From Cornus controversa (Eukaryota > Streptophyta > Magnoliopsida > Cornales > Cornaceae), in NCBI GenBank assembly GCA_026545225.1, contig CM048853.1, forward strand, positions 51,641,255 to 51,705,254: a DNA stretch of 64,000 nucleotides, given 5' to 3'. This document shows, one piece after another, positions 11,201-22,300 of this stretch. Below the pieces are notes generated by a model. That model did not search any database, was not told the DNA's origin, and saw nothing but the letters and a program-made list of their open reading frames with translations. Position 1 is the first letter of the stretch. Each line of letters begins with the position of its first letter. The translations under genes were made by a program, and so were the position numbers.

Positions 11201-13038
11201 GTGTTTATGATTTGAAGGCTTAGCTACAATGTTGTTTTAAAAGCGTTTTGACAATTTATAAACAAAACAAAAATTATCAAATATGTTTATCGGAAAAATT
11301 TGTTTTAATAAACAATAAACACTAAACATAAATGGTTACCAAACGGGCCCTAAGTTTCATGCCCTTGGATCTTTTTTGTATTGTGACTATTGCCAATAGC
11401 TGCAAACCATATCAATATACAGAAGGGTGCTGCTGTCATGAAAGCAAGATGCTCCAAAAGTGGTACCATTATTATTAGGTTTCCTGAGTAGTGACTGGCA
11501 CTGCTGAACGGACTTCGGCCTCTAAGTTGGTCCCTTTGACTCTGTAGAGTATCATACACCTTAAATTTGTTCTTTAGTGGGATGTGCTCTAAGATTTTTC
11601 ATTTTGAAAAAACACAGGACATTTAGTTGCTTCTGTTTCTACATTTTCTGGGAGTTCTGACTTTTCTCAGTTATGAAGATATCCCTTTTAACAATCCTAT
11701 GGTCCCACTCTAAGATATACACTTGCAGGTAGTAACAGTCGCTAAATTCCAAGGAGGTGGGGCATTCAATGTTATTCCAGATTCTGTTACCATTGGCGGC
11801 ACCTTCCGAGCCTTCTCAAAGGAAAGCATGATGCAACTCAAGCAGCGAATTGAGGAGGTAGCATTTAGACGATGTTAGCAACTTTTATGACAATTCTTAA
11901 ATTACTAAATATTTTTGAATTCAAATTCTCGAATTCCAATTCCAATTCCAAGGCACCAATTTAATGCAACCAAACATTGCGTCAATATTTTCGTGGAGCA
12001 TTGAATTTAATTTGTTACTAAACAGGTTCTACATTTCTAAGTTAGTCAGAAGTATTAGTGTAAATGATTTGAAAATCACTTAAAGTTTATATATAACCTT
12101 GGACAAACCAAAACATCTGTTTGCTCAAATACACTGGTTTCTCAAGTCATGGCATTTTTCTTTAAATTCTTTCTGCTTGGTTTAGTTTTCCGAGAACAGT
12201 TTCTGTTTTCTGAGAACTGAAAATCAGCAAACTATACAAAAGGTTAACAGATTCTGAGAATTGTTTTCTGAAAACTCAGTTAAAAAAAGGCATGTTTTCA
12301 ATAGATTTCTGAGTTCTTGAGAATTGTTTTTTGATTGACAAACCAAGCGGGCATAATTTTCAACCTTTTCATAATATTCACGCTATTAATTTCCCTATTT
12401 TTTACTTTACACGTTAGTCAGAAATAAATGATTTGAAAATCATTTAAAGCTTATATATAACCTTGGACAAACCAAAACACCTATTTGCTTATTTGTTTCT
12501 AAATACACTGCTTTCTCAAGGCAAAACATTTTTCAATTTGTAAGAACATTATTCTTTAAATTATTTCTGGATATTATGATTTTGAACCTTTTCATAATAT
12601 TCACTCAATTAATTTCCCTATTTTTCACAGGTAATAACACGGCAAGCCGCTGTACAAAGGTGCAATGCAAGTGTTAGTTTCATGGAAAAGGAGAAACCAA
12701 TCTTCCCTGCTACCATAAATGACAAAGGGTTGCACGAATACTTTCAAATTGTTGCAGGAGATTTGCTCGACAGTGCTAATGTTAAAGACATGCAACCGTT
12801 GATGGGGTCCGAGGATTTTTCATTTTACCAAGAGGTCATACCTGGTTACTTCTCCTTCCTTGGAATGAATAATGAAACAAAGGGAAAGCTCGCATCAGTG
12901 CACTCTCCCTACTTCAAAATCAATGAAGAATCACTACCTTATGGGGCTGCACTTCATGCGTCGTTGGCTGCTAGGTATCTTCTTGAATTCCAACCCGAAA
13001 CTCCTTTGGTGAATGGGAAACATCATGATGAACTTTAA
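5256..13038 (+). CDS. IAA-amino acid hydrolase, ILR1-like (M20 amidohydrolase)
   Basis: Five exons, 5256-5615, 6060-6185, 9539-9853, 11729-11857 and 12631-13038, all introns in phase 0 with GT..AG borders, encode 445 residues, the usual length for the family. Known role: M20 peptidases of the ILR1/IAR3/ILL group hydrolyse amide-linked auxin (sometimes jasmonate) conjugates in the ER lumen to release free hormone. Seen: a hydrophobic signal peptide (about residues 1-24); [13 protein letters not shown] early in exon 1; the metal-site motif HACGHDGH with Cys138 and His140; the acidic pair Glu173-Glu174 in QPAEEGGGG; His198 in [17 protein letters not shown] at 369-376; His401; and an HDEL C-terminus for ER retention. 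All expected metal ligands are present and no lesion is visible. The start is the only ATG giving a signal peptide. Substrate preference cannot be read from sequence. Confidence 0.93.
5640..6058 (+). repeat. Direct duplication inside intron 1 of the ILR1-like gene
   Basis: A block containing TGTTGAGTGTGAATGATGAG, preceded by AAGAATTTGTT..CAATTTT and a 'gtgtttataatag' type stretch, occurs at about 5640-5770 and again at about 5795-5935. The intron therefore contains a local tandem duplication of roughly 150 bp. No coding content. Confidence 0.6.
7161..7980. repeat. Dispersed GTGTCCGTGTC-rich repeat in intron 2
   Basis: The left side (7161-7240) carries several GTGTC/GACAC words and the right side (7940-7975) reads CCGTGTCCGTGTCCGTGTCC in the opposite sense, so the ends are loosely inverted. 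The interior around 7620-7900 (CTTAGAAAC..CAACCTTC-type text followed by AT-rich DNA) is closely similar to 24293-24590, so the same element lies in both introns. Other remnants of the family are at about 29480-29680 and 40640-41040. No transposase is visible; a hAT-like non-autonomous element is likely. A TRIM-like element is nested inside. Confidence 0.5.
7319..7587 (+). mobile_element. TRIM-like miniature LTR retrotransposon, partly truncated
   Basis: Two direct repeats of about 50 bp containing CAAGGATGAGTT(C/T)TACCCATG end at 7368 and 7587. After the first comes TGGTATTAAAGT (7369-7380), close to the initiator-methionine tRNA primer site TGGTATCAGAGC. Before the second comes a purine tract ending GAGGGGGAG, followed at 7472 by TGCTAGCATAGTCCCATATC, which resembles the start of many plant TRIM LTRs. 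The internal part is therefore only about 100 bp. The left LTR lacks its 5' two-thirds. No protein is coded, as expected for TRIMs. Confidence 0.55.
8605..8724 (+). mobile_element. tRNA-derived SINE with 11-bp target duplication
   Basis: An A-box-like TAGTCCAATGG lies at 8618-8628 and a B-box GGTTCGAGCC at 8661-8670, with tRNA-like spacing. The copy ends in a run of A. It is flanked by TTATCTAAGTT on both sides (8594-8604 and 8725-8735). This is a full retroposed insertion in intron 2 of the ILR1-like gene, same orientation. It is not a functional tRNA because no acceptor stem closes. Confidence 0.8.
10049..11350. mobile_element. 1.3-kb PIF/Harbinger-like non-autonomous element in intron 3
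   Basis: The left end is GGGCCCCGTTTGGTAACC and the right end, reverse complemented, is GGGCCCGTTTGGTAACC. Inverted similarity continues with TTTATGTTTAGTGTTTATTG, about 40 bp in all. TAA flanks both ends (10046-10048, 11351-11353). The interior carries a second repeat at about 10427-10690, with many GGTTC/GAACC words, similar to 45519-46012, which suggests a nested insertion. No transposase is readable. Confidence 0.75.
12030..12630 (+). repeat. Duplicated 3' part of intron 4, one copy interrupted by a MITE
   Basis: A segment with GATTTGAAAATCA(C/T)TTAAAG, ATATATAACCTTGGACAAAC and CCTTTTCATAATATTCAC occurs at about 12045-12410 and again at 12411-12630; the second copy ends at the functional exon 5 acceptor. 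The first copy is longer because about 180 bp (12175-12353) bounded by CTTGGTTT and AAACCAAG is inserted in it. The insertion has short inverted ends and CTGAGAA/TTCTCAG words inside. The first copy ends in a pyrimidine-rich TTTTTTAC with no AG, so it does not offer an acceptor. Confidence 0.65.
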
Positions 13039-16000
13039 GGTGCTTCTTGAATTTCTTGACAACCAATATGGACCTGAACTGGTCATTTTGTCAGCCCCAA
13101 TTTCATGGGGGTATTGTGTTTGGCACCTCTACCTAGCTTCAGTTGCAAATGTAACATCTTATAGGTAAAAGTCATATCATCAAGAACTGCTTCATATTTA
13201 TGAATAACAGAGAACTATGTCCTTGTTAGCATTTCTATGTCCCTGCATTTTTCATTTTATAGCAAGAAAATTTTCGCTTGTACCCAAATCTGATCATAAG
13301 AAGGCTTACAAGTCTTAAACTTGTGCGATTAACGTTCTAAGATCTTTCTATATCTCTCAGTTTGTCACGTTCGCTAAGGGTTTTGGGAGAGGAAGATTGG
13401 AGATAGATTTATTTTTAGTATTGTTTTTAATAATTGGCTGCTTTCAAATTTTTTACCATCAGGCGAAGCATTCTTAGCCCTCTTAGGGTCTCCATGATTC
13501 CGGTGCACAACATTCTTGAATTTAAGAAAGATACAAAGCTTAAAAACAGTGAATGCCAAGTATTTTTCCCAGTTGGTATGGAGACAGGAGTAGACTGGTC
13601 CAACCATTATTTCTGAGTTTTAGCAAGGTTTCTTGAAGTGAGATATGGTTAGTGGCTTAGTGCGAAGCCCAAAATGTAAGAGAAGAAAGCTGATTTAACC
13701 ACCTATATAACCTGGATAGATCTACAAGTATATGTTTATGCAAGTACAGAAACTTTAAAGCATTTAACCAAGCAAACCATACTGAACAGTTTTGTTAGGA
13801 ATCAACCTAAAACTAGCTTGCAAATTTACATTCTATTTTTTTTTAATAATAATTTTGAAAAGAAATAAATTAAAAATTAACTATATAGAATATATAATAA
13901 CCATCTTGATTTCATGTATTTTGGGAACTCATTTCTTGAGGTGATAAGATATTGATCAAGTTCTGAAAAAGAATAATAGGAAGGAGAACAAAAATTTTGA
14001 TGTTAGGGAGGGATCGTTGCTCGGAAAAAGTTCAAATTTGAGATTAATCAATTTTTACAAAAAAAAAAAGAAAAAAAGAAAAGAAAAAAAAATCATATTT
14101 ATTGCTTCAGCATCCTCATAGGCCAGAGGAACTGTACATGACCAATTATTTTTTTAATTTTTTATTATTAATTTTTGGCATAGCTGCAGAAGATGTCTAT
14201 CTCATCAATTATTTTCTCTGGGAAAAATAACTTATTGATATTTAAAAAGAAAAAACTATAGAATCATGTGGAGCACCAAGAGCACCAAATGACAAATGTA
14301 ATGTTATCAATTATTGATCATCTCTCTCTCTCACACACACACTTTCTCTCTCTCTCTCACACACACTCCGTGCAGAAAAGAGTATTGGTCCCCAAAAGGG
14401 ACATCCGAGATGGTCGGTGCCCATACCCTTAAAAGTAGATTGTTGCTATCTCTCATCTCTGAAAACTAATATGCTTGTGTTCTTGTCTATACCCAAATGA
14501 GAAGAAGAAAAAAAAAATCAAGAAAAGAAAATGTGTATTCGTGAAGACACTGCTACTTGAAAACTAGTACTAACTAATGCCTTTATTAAAAATCAATTAT
14601 TATATAACAATCTCAAACTATATGTGGTGCTCAATGCTTTAATACAATTAACAATCAATTACTGATGGCTCGGAGTAGGCGGCTGTTTGTATTGAATTGA
14701 TGTTTTTGAGTCTAAGTAGTGATTTTATTGTGTCATCTTCATTTCTTTGAATTTACTATTTAGCCTACACAGTGTGTTACTTATATGAAAATTGCCTATT
14801 TTTTTGTATATAATTACATGATGTTAACAGGTTACTGACATGATGCCAATTCTCATATGATCATTAGGAATCACGATTCACCCTATATTATCATATTTTA
14901 GTTTTTATCAATTACAATACAGTATTAGCTACAGAAATAATGGTGACATTATTGTAAGTCTGATATATAAACATGAGAACAAGTATGACATTAGATTTAT
15001 GCTCTCTCGAACTCATGATTGGGCAGTTGTGTAGTCTCCTTGCGAAGCCAACAAAGGCTGCCCATGTTTTGGCCGCCAATGTTTTCTCTGTCTTCCTGAT
15101 GAGGAAATTGAGAATCTCTCCTCGGATGTTAGGTTGGGGTTCTATCCCATTGTCTCTCTCTTTTGGTTCAAGAATATTATCTTCTCTTGTGATAATTGTT
15201 GTACCTGACAAAGTGAAATATTGAGGATTTAAGTTTCCGTAAGAGCAAAGTTTGTGTATGTGATTTTCCCTGTTGAAAAAAGACGGTGAATTATACTCCG
15301 ACTATTTATCTTAATCTATGTATCATTTTTTTTTTCTGACGATCTTCGTGACGAGGATATTGAGAATCTCTCCTCGGACGTGAGGTTAGAGGTTTTACCC
15401 CCATTGACTCTCTCCTTTGGTTTATTCTGTAGAAACAAAGTTTGTGTATGTCATTTGTCCGGTTGAAAAAAGAAAACGGTGAATTATACTCCGACTATAT
15501 ACCTTAATATATATGTCATTCTTCTTTCCCAAGTTCATTGGACTCATTTCTTCTAGAAAACTTAGGCAGCATTTAGGGGGCTTAAGTTTTTCGCTTAAAG
15601 ATAACTTTCTTTGCGAAATAAGCTATAGAGTCATTGTTTGGTGTAATAGTAAAATCAAAACAATGTTGAAAATTAAGTCTGTATTTGGTCCATCCCTCTC
15701 ATCTAGGATCAAGACTAGTAATAGTGTTTTCCGATTGTTGCAGAGAATTAAAGTAGTTTCACTACAAAAAATGCGAGGATGGCTCTTGAGAAATGGAGAA
15801 AATTTCCCAAACAAGGAACTAATTTGAAAGCATTAGCAAAGACACACAGTGTTTTCCAGATGATTGTCAAACAATACATTATTATATGATATGTAAAGCA
15901 AGCAAACTAGAACATTTCCTTAACACACAAGCATTAAGAAAAGATACTGATTTTCTTTCCAGTTAGAGATTCAATTCAACTAAATTTCAGCAACAAATTC

Positions 16001-16194
16001 GAGGAAACATTCGGTATCAGTAACCGCATTTTAGAATTCAGTTCAAGGAAAGAACACACCATGTTCACTTCCTTTGCTTGGGTAAAGTCATAAATCTACA
16101 GAATCAAATAAACTCTCCTGTTTTTTTACACAATAAATATAGTTTTCAACTGGGACAATTAGAATATCATGAATCTCCTGGTTGAAATCAATCT
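13039..16194. other. Intergenic between ILR1-like and ATL genes; mostly featureless
   Basis: It contains the 3' flank of the ILR1-like gene (polyadenylation-like AATAAC near 13203), a short CT/CA microsatellite at 14325-14370, AT-rich DNA, and a possible retroelement scrap at 14970-15510. No further gene is supported. The frames at 13374-13616 and 15513-15827 have no family features. Confidence 0.6.
14973..15510 (+). pseudogene. Possible RNase H-tail scrap of a LINE, duplicated
   Basis: One frame reads LLAKPTKAAHVLAANVFS, which resembles the AHxLA stretch near the C-terminus of RNase H domains in plant LINE-type elements. It continues after one frameshift as DEEIENLSSDVRLGF. A second, diverged copy of the last part (DEDIENLSSDVRLEV) follows at about 15347-15400, and both are trailed by the same non-coding text (AAAGTTTGTGTATGT..GAATTATACTCCGACTAT). 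Seen: the tandem similarity and short motif. Inferred, weakly: LINE origin. It could equally be unrelated unique DNA. Confidence 0.25.
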
Positions 16195-17193
16195 CTATAT
16201 CGCGTCGCTTGTATCATTTGTGTTGCTGTTTTCTCCCTGTACTCCTTTAGATGATCCAATGCCAATGGGAAATTGGCGAACTTCCATTTGCAAATCCTCA
16301 TCATCTTCATTAATATGTAATATGTCAGCAACCAAAAGATGTCCTCGGCACGAAAATGAACCTAATGAAATGGATCTTCCAAATTGCAGAACACCCTGTT
16401 CTCCAATATCTGTTATGTTCTGATCTCTTACTTCAGAATTCTGCACATCACTATTAGACCGAAATGGTGCCTTTGGAGTAACATCACTAACAAGGCTAAC
16501 GACCACCTCTTCTCGTCCCCTTTCTCGATCATCCACCACCAAAATCACATCACTCTGGCGCTGGATTTGAAGGGAAGATATGTTTAGATTCGAAGAACTT
16601 TGTGAACTTGGTGCTGGCAAAGGCTGTGGATTAGTAGGTGCGACATTGGAGCGACACAGAGGACAATTTGAGTGAGACTTGAGCCATGTATCAATGCATG
16701 GGAGGTGAAAAGCATGGCAGCACTTTGGCAATAGCCTTAGGCTGTCATCTTCTTGAAATTCACTGAGACAAACTGCGCATTCTGTCCCTTCAACCAATCC
16801 ATCTCCTTTCTTGTACTTGCAGACTGTGATGAACTTGATGAGGGTCTCATCCAAACCGGTTGAACCAGCTTGCCATTGGTCTTGATTGATTTGATCGTGA
16901 TTCGCTTCAAGCCCTGCACTTGGGTTTTGACCTCCTCTTCTTTTACAGTATTTTGAGATGATGGTGTAGTAGCTAATTAAGAGGAAAGCGCTTGCCAAGA
17001 TGCCGATGATTGATATGATAAGGGGAGAGAAATTGGTGCCTGAACCATCATCATCTGGTGGCCCAAAAGGAGGGGGAGGTGGGAAGATCATGTAGCACCA
17101 TTGTGGACAATATAGGCTGCAAATTCCTTGAGAACAATCCTTACTATCATATGGTGCCCAAGTATTTTGGTTGCCTACTGAACCCATGCTCAT
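16195..17193 (-). CDS. RING-H2 finger E3 ubiquitin ligase, ATL family (ATL51/52-like)
   Basis: A single uninterrupted frame of 332 codons, as is normal for ATL genes. The N-terminus has a Cys-rich [19 protein letters not shown] block followed by a proline run (37-46), a layout I associate with the ATL51/ATL52 subgroup. One membrane helix lies at about 56-77, then a basic stop-transfer KYCKRR. The GLD signature [11 protein letters not shown] is at 113-123. The RING-H2 finger runs Cys139-Cys180 with ECAVC, the CxHxxHxxC core CCHAFHLPC, the conserved Trp170 and CPLC. Known role: a membrane-anchored ligase that passes ubiquitin from an E2 to a target. The long low-complexity tail (about 184-332) has no recognised domain. 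A second ATG two codons downstream (Met3) would give the more usual MGSVGN start. Target and stimulus are unknown. Confidence 0.92.
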   Translation of the reverse strand: MSMGSVGNQNTWAPYDSKDCSQGICSLYCPQWCYMIFPPPPPFGPPDDDGSGTNFSPLIISIIGILASAFLLISYYTIISKYCKRRGGQNPSAGLEANHDQINQDQWQAGSTGLDETLIKFITVCKYKKGDGLVEGTECAVCLSEFQEDDSLRLLPKCCHAFHLPCIDTWLKSHSNCPLCRSNVAPTNPQPLPAPSSQSSSNLNISSLQIQRQSDVILVVDDRERGREEVVVSLVSDVTPKAPFRSNSDVQNSEVRDQNITDIGEQGVLQFGRSISLGSFSCRGHLLVADILHINEDDEDLQMEVRQFPIGIGSSKGVQGENSNTNDTSDAI

Positions 17194-17253
17194 TCTGTAT
17201 AACCAGTACTAATATCAACTTGCTATAGGCTGGATCTTGTCTATGTATGCCTC

Positions 17254-17257
<4 letters not shown>

Positions 17258-17293
<36 letters not shown>
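17258..17293. repeat. (GA)n microsatellite upstream of the ATL gene
   Basis: About 17 GA units lie about 65-100 bp before the ATL start codon. On the gene's strand this is a CT tract, a common feature of plant 5' leaders. Length variation is expected. Confidence 0.9.
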
Positions 17294-17296
<3 letters not shown>

Positions 17297-19392
17297 GAAT
17301 CCAAGGGGCTTAGATGGGAAGGGAAGCAAAGTGAGGAAGAATGAGGTGGGAGTTGACATGTCTCATTCATGTTCTCCTAGCCTTAACTTTTGCTTTCCTC
17401 ATCTTCTCTCTTTTTTTTTTTTTTTTTTTCTTTTTTTTCTTTTTTGTTGGCTTTACTTTAGCATTTCTTCACTGTATATGATGATGATTTATTGACCAGG
17501 AAAGAAAGATGGTGTTGGTTGGGTTTTTGATGAAAGTGATTAATCAACCCCTAAGTACCATCCAAGTTAGTTGATGGGTGTTAATATGTGGAGTGGCACC
17601 TCTCACTTGCAAGCCAATTCAACCAATTGTGCCTCGCCACGTCAGCGCGTGGTAAATCAAAGTTAGGTATGATCTTGAGCAAGTCAAGTCGATTTTCTGA
17701 CGTGGCAGAAACTTATTCGTCGATGGAGGCTTCTGCATAGGGCCATAATTAAGTGAACATATTTATAAGACATTACCTTTGTTTAGAATATAAGGTAGCT
17801 TAGAAGAAGAAGAAGAAGAAGAAGAAGAATACATACAACCCACCTGGGAAACAAGTTTGGATTATACTATGCTAGTGTCATGTTTGTTACAACTTCCAAA
17901 GATTTTAGAAAACTGTAGCATTTAATAATCAAACTTCAAGTTTACATGATCAGTGATAAGTATTATAAAAGCCACCTACTAGATCCCTCCTCCATTGATC
18001 CTTATATCAGTCGTCATATCTGGAAAATTCTTGCTTGGATGTATGCAATTTATTTTAATTAAAGACTAATATATCTATAAATGTATATAATTATTTTCAA
18101 AAGATATGTACTGAAATAAATCCCAGAGTTCAATCTGAAATGATTGGTTCTAAGTTTTTCTTTTCTTTTCCCGGAAAGTATGATTGTTTCTATTTTTTAC
18201 AGTTGGCATTATCAATGGTTGGTATGCCATCAAATGAATAGTTAGAAGTCTTGTTGGTAACCCTTTTATATCATGTAGAAGATAAAGAGCATGAAAGATT
18301 AACATTCTCTTTACAAATATGTAGTGTCAAGTATTGATTACTTGGTCCACTAACTATGAGGGTAGGGATCAAGAGTTTAATTTATGTGGTATATACTCTT
18401 TCTTTTAAATTAAAAAAATTGGAATTTTGAGTCTCTAATAGGACAAATGAATTTGCCAAAAAAATAAATAAAAAAAACACTACCAAGATTAGGGAATAAA
18501 GAGATTCATATCAACAAAGTTATGCCATTGGCTGCTTGTTTACACATCATCCCTAAAACACGTTGCTTATTCAATTTGATGGTTTTTTATTTTCTTGTTG
18601 GTTATAAACGTTTGTTCGAATGAGTGACGTATCAGGAACAGTGCGTTAAATTATTTGCAAACAACCTAACATTTAACAATTTTTTTATTATTATAAAACA
18701 ATAGAAATGATTTAATTAATTTTATACAGTATAAATTTTGTAATAATGGTAAGGATTGGTCTTTAAATGTTGGATTTGATAAGTGGTGTCTTTACATGGG
18801 TATCATATCATTTGACAATTCAAGGTGCAAGCACCAGTGTTGTTAGTGATTCTCCAAATCGGATTGTTTCAAAAGATTAAGTTTTTCTAATTGGAAGTCC
18901 AATTTGAACTTTTGACACAATTATTTATGATGGATCAAAAATTTTCACTTGTATTTAAATGGCCAGAATTTTATCATATTTCAACCAAAATTTGAATAAA
19001 ATTAAAACTTAATTAAATGAACTCAAGCTCAAATCCAATATATATACATTTTTATATTTTTTTTAGGACAAAAATAACTTAAAAGGACTAGTTGGGATGC
19101 ATTTATATATGAATTTACTAATTTGTACAGAGTAATGGCCCTAATTGCCAAAATTGACATTACCTTTCCAGCTTTCATATATTTTACTACATAGATTGGA
19201 CCCAAAATTTGGATCAGGGTCAACCATTAACAGGCCCACTTACTACAGGTTCTCGGTACTTCCCCATTCCATCTTCCTCACTCACCGGTCACCACAAGCA
19301 CAGCGAGAGGACTTGCAGACACGTGCAAGTCACTTGCGTCATTCCATCACAATCACATAGCTTTCCAATTACTACCACTTTTGAGATAGAAA
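17294..19392. other. Intergenic between divergent ATL and unknown gene
   Basis: It contains a long T-rich tract (17409-17445), an (AGA)n trinucleotide run at about 17801-17830 and AT-rich DNA. The ATL gene (minus) and the next gene (plus) are transcribed away from each other, so both promoters must lie here. Frames between 19029 and 19430 overlap the probable 5' leader of the next gene and show nothing recognisable. Confidence 0.5.
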
Positions 19393-22300
19393 ATGAGCTC
19401 GTCCCTCGAAGCTCAGTGTCTCGCAGCTGAAACTCTGGTATTTGGCTTTGAACTCTCTCTGCCTTTTCTTCAATTACGGTTGTTTATTGTTTTCTTGTGA
19501 TTTTCAGTTAATTCAACATAAATATCAGTTTTTATAAGCATATATTGATATATATATATATATCTAATTATGTATCTCTGTGTGTATATATATGTGTATT
19601 TGTTTATACTTATGCATGTTTTTCGTTGTGGGTCAGCTTAATTTGGACGTTTAGTTGGTAATTGCATACGGAGACACTTCCATCAATCTGTATGTATAAA
19701 CTTTGAATGTCCAAAACTCAATTTTGGTAACGAGCATGGGGACACTTCTCAGTGTTTCTGACACTACATAATTACCCACATGTTTTTTAGTTTGCAAATT
19801 CTTGTGCTAATATTGTTGAATTTTCGGATTTTCCTTTATCTGTTCCATTGGGTAAAATATTGCTTTATATATGCTTCCTATATGTGTGTTTTACTTATCA
19901 TTCATATGCTTATTCACATTATGTCCGAGGAACAAGTAGTGAATTAATGAATCATGACTCGTTCTCCAAGTATTTTGATATTGCCTGTATAAGCTAGAAA
20001 AATGTCAGAGTGAATATTTCTTAGATGGAATCTGTATAAGTGCAAATAGCTGAATTTAACATACACTTGATTTATTAACTTGATTGATTTTGAAAAATTT
20101 CTGTTTACCACCCTTTTTTATTGTTCTGCTAATGGATATACAAGATTAAAGATGTAATATTTCTGAAAGATTTCCTGTATTTTCCATTTTATCGGATGAC
20201 ATTTGAATCAGCCATTGATATTCTTTTCTAACCAAAATTCAATCTCAAATCATCTGAGTCCGTCTATATTGTTATTGGTTCTTGTTGAATGCACCGGAAG
20301 GAGTGAAGAAGAATTGGGCAAGTCAAAGGGCAAAAAGAACATCCATTGAGGCTGTGAGAATATAGTGATTTCTTATAATGTAATGACATGACCCTCGAGG
20401 TATGTTTGGGAGCATGGAAGTGGTGCCTTGGAATTGGAGTTGGAGAACTTAGTTCAAGCTTTAAATTACTTTTCTTCAATTCCAATTCCAGTTCCAAATC
20501 ATTAATTTCTATGCTTCCAAAGGACTAGTGTAGCTGAAGGGCACAAATGAAATGATAGATATTTTTCTTTTAATCATACAATTACATGCATGTCCAACAT
20601 GGTAGTGAACATGAAGTCAGTTTGTTATATTAGCGTTGGAAGAACTTAATGTTGTTATCTTATTTCTCCTACATCTATTTATTTATTCGTTTTGGTAAAT
20701 TATTATCAGGGATCAGCCGATAAAGCTGAATTTGGTGAGGTCACTGCGATTCTAGATTGTCAATCACTTCCTCTTAAATATAGACAACCAATAATTCGTG
20801 TCACAACAAGATCAAGCAGGGTCTCAGCTCATCTCATTGATGGACATTCAACAGTGAGGTTCAAAATGAATTGTTGTTGATTATCATCTTATTATACTTT
20901 TTTTACATGAAAAGTAGAGAGTCCATTGCAATTAAGTCATAAATTTTGAAGATTAAAGTCTAATTTTGAGCTATTTCATTTTTATTGCACTATTTATTAA
21001 AAGGAATAGAGGAAGGCATTACTCTTAGGATGTAAGGGGAGTGACTTGCGAGAGTAAGGAATGGAGTGAGACTTATTGCTCTTAGCTTTCTACCTTAGCT
21101 AGTAAGAAACTACAGCCTCTTGACTGCACTGTTTAGTAAAAGGAATAGAGGAAGTCATTACTCTTATGATGTAAGGGGTGTGACTTACGAGAATAAGGAA
21201 TGGAGTGAGACTTCTTGCTCTTAGCTTTCTACCTTGGGTAGTAAAGAATCATAGCCTCTTGACTGCAATTTTATTAAAAGGAATAGAGGAAACTACTACT
21301 CTTATAGATGTAAGGGGGGTGACTTACGAGAGTAAGGAATGGAGTGATACATCTTGCTCTTTGCTTTCTACCTTAGCTAGTAAGGAACTATAGCCTCTTG
21401 ACTGAACTGTTTATTCAAAGGAATAGAGGAAGACATTACTCTTATGATGTAAGGGGAGTGACTTCTGTTTTTTTTAATCTTTCGTTGACTTTTATACTTT
21501 AGAGAACACATCATTGATAAACTTTAAATGTACTGTTTTACTTACAGATCTTGAACTCAATATAAATGTGTGAGTGGAGAACAATACCCTAAGATTGTAG
21601 CATATAATGGTTCTGTTAGAGGCAATTCAATTCCAAAATTAGTCACTTCACTTCTCTCTGGTAACGGATATAATGTGATATAAACAGTTACTAAGGATGT
21701 ATGGTTTCTTAGACGCTGCTTTTTGACATCACATTTGCGATGTTCATCTTCTTGTGCAAAGGTCACCCCAACTCCTATATACATTATCTGTTATTATGTT
21801 TTCAAGTGGTTATCACATTCTTTTTTCTTTTTTTTTTTGATTGGAGGTTATCACATTCTACGAATTTGTAAATTTTGATTTTTCTATTCTTGTTTTGAGT
21901 TATTATTATTATTTTTATTCATCTCACTTCAGTTTGTCACTATTATTTTGTGCTCGATCTGAAGCTTTGCTCTCATTTTTTTTACAAACTGCTGCATGGA
22001 ACTTCTTCAGGGAGTACATCAACATGACTACCTCAGCTGGAATTTGTTTCTATTGTGAATTCAAACTGTCTTTGCCCCACATTAATTTTCTATATTACTA
22101 ATATGACGCCAATCCTATTTCTGATCGGAATGAAAAGGGATATTGAAATTTTATGATTTCATTGTTGTAGGAACACTAATTCTTGGTTTGATTGCTTAAA
22201 ATAAAGAGGGAAAGTAATGAAATTTTTTAAAGCAAAATGATAGAACGTGAACCTTTTCCTTTATAACAGAATTGAACAAATATATGAGAAACTCGCGAGC

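Noticed and set aside
14912..15211. Minus-strand frame of 99 codons
   Set aside because: It overlaps the opposite-strand retroelement-like scrap, has no recognised content, and its frame is explained by shadow coding.
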